Below, piece after piece: positions 55,771 through 64,000 of a stretch of 64,000 nt of DNA (within the stretch, counting starts at the first letter, position 1; every line of letters starts with the position of its first letter). The position numbers and the translations under genes are program-made. This DNA comes from Annona cherimola (taxonomy: Eukaryota; Streptophyta; Magnoliopsida; Magnoliales; Annonaceae). Location: the NCBI GenBank assembly GCA_030490835.1, contig CM059971.1, forward strand, positions 930,001 through 994,000, written 5' to 3'. The notes below the pieces were generated by a model, which saw only the letters and a list, made by a program, of their open reading frames with translations, did not search any database and was not told where the DNA came from.

Positions 55771-57180
55771 TTAACCCCTTACTAGATATGTTTGCAACTT
55801 GATCTTCTGTGTTGATATGCTCCATCTTGAATAATGTACTTCAACATGCTTAGTTCTGGCATGGAATACTGAATTCTCTGCTAAGCATATAGCAGACTCA
55901 CTATAGCAATCTAAGGGCACTGAATAATCAGTAGGCTGGTGTAGATCTTTCATAAGTTGCGTCAGCCACTTGGTTTCTTGTGCTGTTATAGATGCTACTT
56001 TATACTCTGCTTCAATAGTTGATAGAGACAAGATCGGCTATCTCTTGCGGCACCATGAAACTGCTGCCGTTCCGAGATCAAATACGTATCCAGTGGCTAA
56101 TCTCCTCATGTCATGGTCTCCACCATAATCAGCATCACAGTATCCTGCTGTCTCGCATATTGCATTCTTCTTATATAAGAGACCAAGATTAATGGTTCCT
56201 TTTACATACCTTAATATGCGTCGAACTGCATCTAGATGCGGCTTCCTTGGTTTCTCCATATAGCGACTTGCTATGCTGACAGCGAATGCTATATCCAGTC
56301 GTGTAAGAGTTAGGTAGATTAAACTATCCACTAGCTGTCGATACATCATCGAATCTGTTAACTCTTGACCTTCTCGTGAGCATAGCTTGTTATTGAGCTA
56401 TATAAATATAGGTATGAGCTTATAGTCAAGTAGGTCATACTTCTTTAATAAGTCTTGAGCGTACCTCTGCTGACATAAGAATGTTCCTTCTTTTGTACGC
56501 TCAACTTCTAGCCCAAGAAAGTATTTCAATTCTCCAAGGTCTTTCATCAGAAAACGAACTGAGAGATTGACCTTGGCTTAATTGATCTCCCTTTCATCAT
56601 CACCAATAATGATTCGATCATCTACATATACTAACACTATTGCTAGTTTTCCATTTTTATTTTTCACTAATAGACTTGAGTCGGCTGGTGCAATAGAATA
56701 ACCACTTCGCAGTAAGAATTCAGCAATCTTACCATACTAGACTCTCGGCGCCTACTTTAATCCATATAAGGCCTTTTTTAGCTTGCAGACGTACTCCAAA
56801 TGAGTTGTGCTTTCGAACCCTCTGAGCTGCATCATATATATTTCTCGATCTAGTTCACCATGGAGAAATACATTCTTGATGTCCATTTTCCAGAGCTTTC
56901 ATGGCTTACTAGCTGCAACTGCCAATAATACTCGAACTGTCGTAATCTTTGCCACTGGGCTAACTGTTTCATCATAATCTAGTCTATACTTCTGAAAAAA
57001 CTCACATGCTACCAGCCGAGCTTTGTATCTTTCGATTGATCCATCAAGCCGTAACTTTAATTTGTACACCCATTTGCATGATATGGGTTGCACATCATTT
57101 AGTTTTAGTATCAGGTCACATGCGTCTTTTTTCTTCAAGGCTTGAATTTTTTCTTCTATAGCCTTCCTCTAGTTTAGACT
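55771..57180 (-). pseudogene. Copia 2 reverse transcriptase and RNase H
   Basis: Reverse transcriptase: [40 protein letters not shown] (57138-56899), then broken continuation through 56400 with the catalytic region near 56610-56640 (minus [17 protein letters not shown]). [20 protein letters not shown] (56349-56038). RNase H: MSLSTIEAEYKVASITAQE and ENSVFHARTKHVEV (56031-55771). Several stops. Confidence 0.85.
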
Positions 57181-57189
57181 GTGAGGATG

Positions 57190-58310
57190 CTTCCTCGTAC
57201 GTGGCTGGTTCCTCTTCTTCGGTTGCTTCGAGCACTGCTGCATTAGCATATTTTGGATTCGCCTTCTGTTGTCTGTTGGATCGTTGTAGAACAGGCCTTG
57301 CTTTTTCTTGCTCATCAAACTCTTCAATCTAGCTCGGTCTTTCTTCTTTAATACTCTTCTGATGAACCCCTGTTTGTCATGGGCTATCTAATTTTTCTGG
57401 TGATTTGGAATCCTCTCTTCTTGGTAAGAGTTCGTCCTCCTCAATTGACTTCTCTGTTGACTGAGTTTGACTTGGCTCGATTCTCTCCTGCAGTCTTTGT
57501 TTTAACTGTTCTTTCTTATCATTGAAGCCAGGTAGTAAGACTGCCTATGATGAGCACGAAGATGATGCCTCATCAAAAATTATATTTCGTGAGACATGAC
57601 ATCGGCCTGTGGTTGGATCACAATATCTCCAACTTTTTCTTTGACTATCATAGCCAACAAATATACAACGAATGACCTTTTGTCGAACTTACTATGGATG
57701 TGGTCAGGAATAAATACATAGCAGATGCATTCAAACACACAAAAATGATTTACCGTTGGTTTGTGCTTCGAAATTTCTCAAAAGGAGAAATATACCCAAG
57801 TCTGGGTTGAGGAAGCCTGTTTATGTCATGGGCAGCAGTCTTCATGCATTTAGCCTAAAATTTTGGTGGCACATTCTTGGCACGTAGCATACTTCTGCAT
57901 ATCTCTGCCAAGTGTTGATTTTTTCTTTCTACCACTTCATTCTATTGTGGCATGTTTGGGCAAGTCAGCTGTCGACGTATCTTACACCTTTGTATATACT
58001 CTGAAAATTCAGCTGACGTATACTCTCCCCCATTGTCCGTGTGTAGACATTGTATTTTTTGGCTTATATCACTTTCCACTTTTTGCTTAAATTTTTTAAA
58101 TTTAGTAAACGCCTCATATTTTTCTTTCATAAAATCAACCCAGACATATCTTGAATAATCATCGATGAAGGTTATCATATACTGATAGTCGCTTATGGAT
58201 GACTGCTTCACTCGTCTAAATTCATCTCTCAAGAGGCATCTTGGTTTGAAATTTTGACTCCTCATACGGTAGTTGATGTGCCTTTCGAAATTGACATCCG
58301 ACATATACTG
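57190..58310 (-). pseudogene. Copia 2 integrase
   Basis: 58304-57942: YMITFIDDYSRYVWVDFMKE, QCLHTDNGGEYTSAEFSEYI and CKIRRQLTCPNMPQ. The integrase core aspartate (HTDNGGEY) is retained. The QNGVAERKN region continues below 57942 in broken frames. Confidence 0.8.
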
Positions 58311-58719
58311 TATCCTCTTGAATTTCTAGTTGGGGGAAGGCTTCTGAGCATAGATTTCTTCATCATCTACTTCCGCTTGTGATAACTTACGTGTCCCAGC
58401 CGCGCGTGCCATAAATCTACAGTTTCATTCCTTCTTTTCTTGTCTTGTGCAGACATCACATAAACGGACTCAAGTCGATCCCTTTTAATGTTTAGCTCAT
58501 TTGTTATTTTTAATTTAGGATATACCCTTATATCATTGGGCCAAATACTACATAATTTTCAGAGGCGGTGAGTTGTGAGACAGGTAATAAGTTTTTCTTC
58601 ATACCTGGTACATGGAACATATTTTCTAATTGTGCCTTCTGTGAGCTGAACCGTGGGGTAAACATAGTCTTGCCGATATGAGTGATGGACAGCTTCGAGC
58701 TATTAACTGTTATGACTAC

Positions 58720-59480
58720 TCATCCTCCTTTGTACTCAGATGTACTGGTCAGCTTCTCATAGTCTCCTGTCATATGATTAGAACATCCAGAATCAATAAT
58801 CCAATCATCATTATAGTTGATTAATTTTTTACTTACTAATTTGAAAGTCGACTCCTCTTCTGTCTTGATAATGCAGGGTGCCGCCATCTCTTGGAGTTCT
58901 TCTATTGCAGGGATGATTGGAGATCTCATTCTTCTTCGTTATGGATGGAGGTCATAGCATTTTCCTCTTGAACCAGCAGTCTTAGCAAAGTGGCCTCTTT
59001 TATCCTAGTCTCAGAGATCGAATTTTCTGGGTATAAGTTTGAAATTTCTCCATAAAGGAATTTAACTTTGGAAAAATATTCATTACTGTCATATTCTGCT
59101 GCAAAATAGATAACAACTCATTTTTCAACTACTGGAGCTTTGCATCATTTTTCCACGTGTATAGTGTGGCGAGGGTGTCCCATGCCTCCTTGGGTGTTTT
59201 AGCATCCTTAATCTTCTGCAGTAACTTGTTTTCAATAGTTACTGCTAGCACGTACATTGCTTTGCCAGCTTTTATCTTTCACCTCTTCAATTCCTCATCA
59301 CCTGTGAGTGGCACAGTATTATTGTCGCCAACTATATCCCCCAGATCTTGACCAAGCAGATAAAATTGCATACGCGAACACCAAGTATTATAGTTATTAT
59401 AATTTAGCTTCTCAATAGAGCTTTTCGAGGTAGAAATATCCACCATCGTAACTTGATATGCTCAGCACTTTTCCAAGTAA
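58720..59480 (-). pseudogene. Copia 2 gag and protease
   Basis: The protease segment reads DDWIIDSGCSNHMTGDYEKL (58929-58720). Gag lies upstream, 59460 down, as short broken pieces (for example a region corresponding to WYSRMQFYLLGQDLGDIVGD). No intact zinc knuckle found. Confidence 0.7.
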
Positions 59481-59590
59481 GCTTAGTTCCAGACCAATCT
59501 GCTTCACAGTCCTAGACTGCACACGTGCAGAATCTCATCGTATTTTGTCTAGCTGGTGTAGCATTCGTGAGCCACAGTCCCCAACCCTTG

Positions 59591-59604
59591 AGCTTTGATA
59601 CCAC
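59591..59604 (-). other. Copia 2 primer-binding site
   Basis: Minus strand GTGGTATCAAAGCT, one base from the initiator tRNA-Met complement, directly inside the 5' LTR. Confidence 0.75.
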
Positions 59605-59605
59605 T

Positions 59606-60012
59606 TATTGAAAATTATATGCTCTAAATAAAATATTATTTATAAAAATATTATAATATAATAATACACCCAGAATAATTTGGACACTTTATAAGCTCCT
59701 ACCCTTAATACTAGCACACCCATACTTAACCCACAAGTATTCCTTTTATCACCATCACTCCAACTCACACTCACCAAATATAAACACAGTCTGAATATCC
59801 GTACTCCACTCGTTGCTCATATTGCAAAGGGTGGAGCTGCCCCTTTATATAGCTATGCATCACCAAGATGGCTAGAAGACTCTCGTGCTGCATTTAATAT
59901 TTTGGCGGCAGCAATTTAATGCGGGGCAGCTGTAATTTAATGCTTGGTGGCTGCATTTAATGTTTTGTCTGTAGCAATTTGGAAAAATCCAGATCCGGTG
60001 CTGCTTTTTTAA
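59606..60012 (-). repeat. 5' LTR of Copia 2 (end truncated)
   Basis: It diverges from the other LTR after CTGCTTTTTTAA; the expected TTCTCTCCTTCAACA end is missing. Confidence 0.8.
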
Positions 60013-60331
60013 GGGTTGGGCATTGGGATCTATTTTTAGAGTGTTGGATGGTGATAGGGTAGAGATCTGTTTCCTGAACTAAGATCATTGAATTTCAGCT
60101 ACTCTTCTGTAATTCTCTATGTTCCATTGTTACTACTTCAATGCAGACCTGTAATGGTAGCTTGGATCACATCATTATCATTCCAATCTTCCCATTTTTT
60201 TCTCATTACTTAATTTTAGATGCTTACATTTTCTATTTTTTCACCACCATCACCGTTCTTCTCTCATTAAAAGGCCATTTCTATTTTTGCTTGTATTGCT
60301 GCATGTCTGATTGTTAATATTTTTATTGAAG
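60012..60331. other. Upstream intron or flank of the B3 gene
   Basis: T-rich sequence ending in ATTGAAG|AGGATACC, a plausible acceptor. No exon recognised. Confidence 0.4.
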
Positions 60332-61531
60332 AGGATACCTCCTGCCTTTGTGGAGTACATGAAGGAACACATAACTGATGCCCTTCTTAGGTGTCCAAAT
60401 GGCAGCCTTTGGCATGTCATGTTGCAGAGAAGATACAGTAGACTTTATTTGCATAATGGTTGGGAAGAATTTGCAAAAGAACATTGCTTAAAGATGGGTG
60501 ATTTCTTAGTTTTTAGGTATGATGAGGCTGCCAAGTTTACTATGGACATCTTTGGAAGTTCTACTTGCCTAAAAAATGATGTGTATATGGCTTCGATTCC
60601 AGGTAAGATAACATAGTCAGTTTGAATAATTAATTTTGATGTATTGCAAGTGCCTTTATGATTTTGTATGTTATTATAGGCTATTATTGTTCTCACTTCA
60701 AAAATTGATAAACTTGTCATAAAATAAAATGGTTAGGATCTTTTGATGCAGAGTATTCCTCTTACAAATGCTTCTTTTTTTCCTTTTTCTTTTAAAGAAA
60801 CTTCTATGATACAATCTATTTGGATATTGCTTCCCTTTTGTATAATCTGTTGTTTTCGCTCTCTGAATAATAAAATCAAGGAAAATTAATGCCGTAATCA
60901 AACCAAATATTGCTTCTGTTCCAAATAAGGTAACAAAATTTGTTCTTCTCACTAATTTGGATATGTTGCAAGTGCTTTTGTGACTTTCTAGATTATCATC
61001 CAAGTGTAAGGGCTACTAAACTTCTTAGTCTTGCTACTTCTGACCTCCAAATAAAAGAAATTATTAAACTTCTACAAAATAAGTGGCTAGGATATGTCGA
61101 TATGGGGATTCAACTCACTATTGCTTCTTTCTTTTTTGGTTTCTTTTTTTTCAGAAAAGAAAATTATCATCGAAGCAATATGCTTTATGCCGATTGTAAT
61201 CATATTTGTGATTAGTAACTTTTGATTCTCCTCCTTTTACTTTATATTTCAATTTTTTTCACTCTCTTCTTTTTCCAAATATCTAAGCAGAACCTTAATT
61301 GCAGCTATTTAGAGAAACTCATGTTCCTATCTATCATGCAGGTCCAAGTGTAACACAATATGATGGATGTCTGAAGAAGAAAATGAAGGATATTAAATGG
61401 TCTATCACTGCAAAAGTAGGTTTAAGAAAAGAACCCCAATTAGATGAGGCAAAAGAGAGGGCCAACAAGAAGTACTTTCATAATCTCACCACCAAGCTTC
61501 CTTACTTTGTGGTCCAGCTGAAAAAATCTTC
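60332..61531 (+). pseudogene. B3-domain (REM-type) transcription factor, partial
   Basis: Exon 60332-60602 encodes RIPPAFVEYMKEHITDALLR, LWHVMLQRRYSRLYLHNGWE, HCLKMGDFLVFRYDEAAKFT and MDIFGSSTCLKND. This is a B3 DNA-binding domain of the REM group. A consensus donor (AG|GTAAGA) and the acceptor at 61341 (ATGCAG|GT) join in frame to exon 61342-61531, which has a charged linker and then NLTTKLPYFVVQLKKSS, the start of a second B3 domain. That exon is cut by the foldback element at 61532-61896. No first exon with ATG is visible, and Copia 2 occupies the upstream side. Beyond the insert the frame soon stops. Confidence 0.8.
60603..61341 (+). other. Intron of the B3 gene
   Basis: 739 bp between matching-phase splice sites. 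It contains a partial direct repeat (60610-60720 resembles 60930-61090: AATTTGGATATGTTGCAAGTGC). Confidence 0.65.
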
Positions 61532-61896
61532 GAAGGCTAATCGTATGCTCCTGGGAACAATGAGCTCTCAATTACATATACCTTTTTTTATTTTTAAAAT
61601 TTATTTTTTTTATAAAACTATAAATCTAAGTGTATTTAATAATCTATATTAATTTTTACCATTTTTGGAATATTTTAGATATTTTTTATTTTTGAAAATC
61701 AATGGCATTTTAGTAATTTTAAATTACCTAAAATGCCACTAATTTTCAAAAATCAAAAAATAAATATCTTAAATACTTCAAAATGATACAAATTTATGCA
61801 CGTATTAAATACACATAGATTAATAATCTTGTAAAAAAAATTCAAAAAAAAAACTAAGAAAAAGGGTATATTTCCCAGGAGCATACGATAGCCTCC
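61532..61896. mobile_element. Mutator-like foldback MITE, copy j, perfect 9-bp TSD
   Basis: This 365-bp inverted repeat has ends GAAGGCTAATCGTATGCTCC and GGAGCATACGATAGCCTCC. It is flanked by identical AAAATCTTC (61523-61531 and 61897-61905). The centre reads AATCAATGGCATTTTAGTAA and its complement. It lies in a B3 coding exon. Confidence 0.92.
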
Positions 61897-62090
61897 AAAA
61901 TCTTCTATTGGATTAAACTGCACCACAACTTTTCTGTACCACAAGGCTTAAACTGTCATGTTTTCAAGAATTGGATTGCTCATTTTTTCTGGACTCCCCT
62001 AATTGCAAGAACTGGGGTTGAAATTAGACTAAATATGCAGTATAGATCATACATGATAGTGTTGTTAGAACCAATGTAAAAAAAAATTCA
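61897..62090 (+). other. Remainder of the disrupted B3 exon and flank
   Basis: After the target duplication, the original frame would continue SIGLNCTTTFLYHKA and stop, so the second B3 domain was already short or decayed. No further gene. Confidence 0.4.
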
Positions 62091-62104
62091 TATTTGTGGT
62101 TGCT

Positions 62105-62285
62105 ACTAGGGGTGCAACTCGGGTCGGGTTATACCGGGTTTGAGTGAACCCAAACCCTAAGCCAACCGGGTTGGAGTAAACCCAAACCCAAACCCTAAGA
62201 TGTAATTCGGGTTCGGACCGAGTTCGGGTCGGGTTCGCATTGGTTTTGGTTTGGTTTCGGGTTTGAATTCGGGTTACCAATAAAC
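62105..62285. mobile_element. Possible hAT-like fragment with GGGTT-rich body
   Basis: It begins TAGGGGTGCAACTCGGGTCG, a start common in plant hAT-type non-autonomous elements, and is rich in CGGGTT/AACCC words on both strands. The right end is not found. Confidence 0.35.
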
Positions 62286-62520
62286 TATTTTTTTCCAAAT
62301 TCAGTTGTAATCTAAAAGAAAATTATTGAAATATACATACATGTGTTTATGAAGTCAAGTCTCACGCTGAATTCTACAAGATACTTTCAAAGAATTCTGC
62401 AACATCATGCTGAATTCTGCAATATTCTTTGAATGAACTCTGCAAGCAATTTTTCAGCACCCTATAGACACAAATAAATGACAAATTAGTTAGTTTTATG
62501 ACTAGTTGGTCATTTCTATT
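62286..62520. other. No recognisable gene
   Basis: Short repeated words (CTGAATTCT(A/G)CAA three times near 62369-62425). Nothing else. Confidence 0.35.
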
Positions 62521-62620
62521 NNNNNNNNNNNNNNNNNNNNNNNNNNNNNNNNNNNNNNNNNNNNNNNNNNNNNNNNNNNNNNNNNNNNNNNNNNNNNNNN
62601 NNNNNNNNNNNNNNNNNNNN
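62521..62620. other. Assembly gap (100 N)
   Basis: Exactly 100 unknown bases, the usual placeholder for a scaffold gap of unknown size. It lies inside the LINE fragment. Confidence 0.98.
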
Positions 62621-63215
62621 TCAACTTTGTTTTTATAATCTTATTAAAAAATTTTGTTAACCATATTACACCTACATCTCTTATGCACTTCCATGCCTTA
62701 ATTGGTATATTATCTTGACCTAAGTTTTTTTCTATTTTCATTTTCCTTAAAGCTTCTTTTACTTAAGTTATTCGAATTTTGGGAAATAATTGATATTCCT
62801 ATTTTCTTCTCTATTTAAACTAACATCTAATGTTAAATATTCATATGGGGTATCATTTAGTAAATTATAAAAATAATTTTTTCATCTTTCTTTAATATCA
62901 TCATTTTTTACTAGAACTCTTTGATCCTCACTTTTAATGCATCTAACATGCATCAAATCTTCACCTTTATCTTCTTTTAATTTAACAAACTTAAAAATAT
63001 CTTTTTCACCTGTCTAATTACTAATCAATCACATAAGTTGTCATAAGCTTTGTGTTTAGCATCGACAATAATCTTTTTAGTAACTTTGTTTGATAGCTTG
63101 TATTGTTGAAATTTTGTATCATTTTTATTTCTTTGCCATGTTTTAAACATTTTTTGTTTAGCATTTATAGCTTTTTGAATATCCTCATTCTACCACCAAA
63201 TTTTCCTACGTGAGG
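62621..63215 (-). pseudogene. LINE reverse-transcriptase fragment
   Basis: Minus strand from about 63210: KIWW(stop)NEDIQKAINAKQKMF, KVTKKIIVDAKHKAYDNL, KEDKGEDLMHVRCIKSED, RVLVKNDDIKERW, then LGQDNIPIKAWKCIRDVGVI and WLTKFFNKIIKTK near 62640. This is the linker and start of the reverse transcriptase of plant LINEs (the (G/S)PDNIP-type motif reads GQDNIP). Stops interrupt it, and the gap removes the catalytic region. On the other side of the gap only a few codons remain. Confidence 0.75.
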
Positions 63216-64000
63216 ATCTACGATTTTTATATATACCTACAATACTTTGTCATACTTATTTTATGTTAGTTGTGTAAGGCCCGGCCCATATATTAAAAAA
63301 AAATAATTTATGTTGCTGCATGTGCATATTTTCAGTATATATGCAGAGCACCAAAACTATTTAAGATGGGGTAAAAGGGAGCTCGAGCAGGCTCTCGAAA
63401 CAGAGCAGAAGAAGGGCAAAAAAATGAGAGGAAAAGAGAGAAGAAGAAGAAGAAAGAAATAGGAGGAGAAGGAAGAAGAAGGAGAGGGAAAAGAGGAGAA
63501 GTCCGTCATTGCCTTGCCCACGCATACCGCCTATGTTGCCGCCGTCCGGGTCGCCGGAGGTAAGGAAGAATATATATATATATTCATATTGTTAAGGCAA
63601 TGCTTTTGAACTTGGCTTTTGGAAACGAACCTTTTCTTTATGATTAGTCGAATAAACTCATTTTATGACATAAATGCACTTGATCATTAGTGTGAATGTA
63701 ATTCATGCATTGAAATGAAAGTAAAGTTTCACCAAGGTTGTAATTGGACAGGTTGTTCGTCCTTGACGTTGCCTAGTTGGTGCGTCCAACATATGAGTAG
63801 ATGATCACTTGATAAGTGTCACCTGCTGTAATAGCCATCGTCCATCCGTTTTCAAGAAACGGATGGAAACGGTGGGATTAATGGGCCATGCACGTTCGTT
63901 TCAAATTGATGGCAATAAACCCCATCTGTTTAACATATGGATTAGTATAAAAGGTGCAAACGAGAGATGGGTTTTCGCCATTTGAAGAAGAAGAGAAATC
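63216..64000. other. Window end: possible LTR start and purine-rich transcribed-looking region
   Basis: TGTGTAAGGCCCGGCCC at 63271 resembles the start of some plant LTRs (TGTAAGGCCC). 63410-63510 is a GA-rich run, followed by GC-rich sequence and a good donor (GGAG|GTAAGGAAG at about 63559). This could be an LTR or a gene's first exon. The other end is outside the window. Confidence 0.3.

Larger units (their letters stand above)
55266..60012 (-). mobile_element. Copia LTR retrotransposon 2 (degenerate)
   Basis: Its 3' LTR is 55266-55697 (TGTTTAAAATT...CTTCAACA) and its 5' LTR is 59606-60012, lacking the terminal ~17 bases. The primer-binding site (minus GTGGTATCAAAGCT) lies at 59591-59604. 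A purine-rich tract (minus AAGAAAAGAAGAAAGTCGG) adjoins the 3' LTR. The order gag, protease, integrase, reverse transcriptase, RNase H is Copia. All domains are broken by stops. LTRs differ at many positions, so this is an old insertion. Confidence 0.85.

Overview
The window is nuclear DNA of a flowering plant. It is AT-rich and gene-poor. It carries plant-specific families: DUF247/UPF0481 genes, a CP24 chlorophyll-binding protein fragment, an NLR fragment, a B3/REM gene, an albumin-2-type hemopexin pseudogene and an S-locus-type receptor-kinase fragment. These sit among Copia, Gypsy, LINE, SINE, CACTA-like, Tourist-like and Mutator-like foldback elements. I cannot name the species. There is one 100-base assembly gap (62521-62620).

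Layout. 1-8.4 kb: two tandem DUF247 copies. Gene 1 is intact; gene 2 has lost its start. Each lies in a duplicated block of about 4 kb. 8.5-9.7 kb: decayed albumin-2 (hemopexin) and receptor-kinase fragments on the minus strand. 10.16-13.50 kb: a 3.3 kb solo LTR with a perfect 5-bp target duplication. 13.6-20 kb: foldback elements, a large inverted repeat split by a Tourist-like MITE, a minisatellite and a Gypsy gag scrap. 20-30 kb: a degenerate cluster around a small two-exon secreted-peptide gene (21481-21920, minus). It holds an orphan second exon of a paralogue, several flank copies and three tandem repeat units, one of which carries a SINE. 30-38 kb: more MITEs, CACTA-type ORF remnants, a 3x tandem repeat, a truncated CP24 (Lhcb6) copy and an NLR N-terminal fragment. 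38.9-42.4 kb: a third, intact DUF247 gene. 42.46-49.89 kb: a minus-strand Copia element inserted in a fourth DUF247 copy, whose 3' half (49893-50570) gained an ATG at the LTR junction. 51-55 kb: tandem repeats and unannotatable sequence. 55.27-60.01 kb: a second, broken Copia. 60.3-61.9 kb: B3-domain exons, one disrupted by a foldback element with a perfect 9-bp target duplication. 62-64 kb: a hAT-like fragment, the gap, a LINE fragment and a possible LTR start.

Likely functional genes are few: DUF247 genes 1 and 3, and perhaps the secreted peptide gene. The rest is a record of duplication and transposition. Because the duplicated blocks act as paralogous empty sites, several insertions (Tourist, foldback, SINE) can be proven from this window alone. 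A DUF247 cluster next to a small secreted-peptide gene resembles the arrangement of grass self-incompatibility loci. That resemblance is an inference only.
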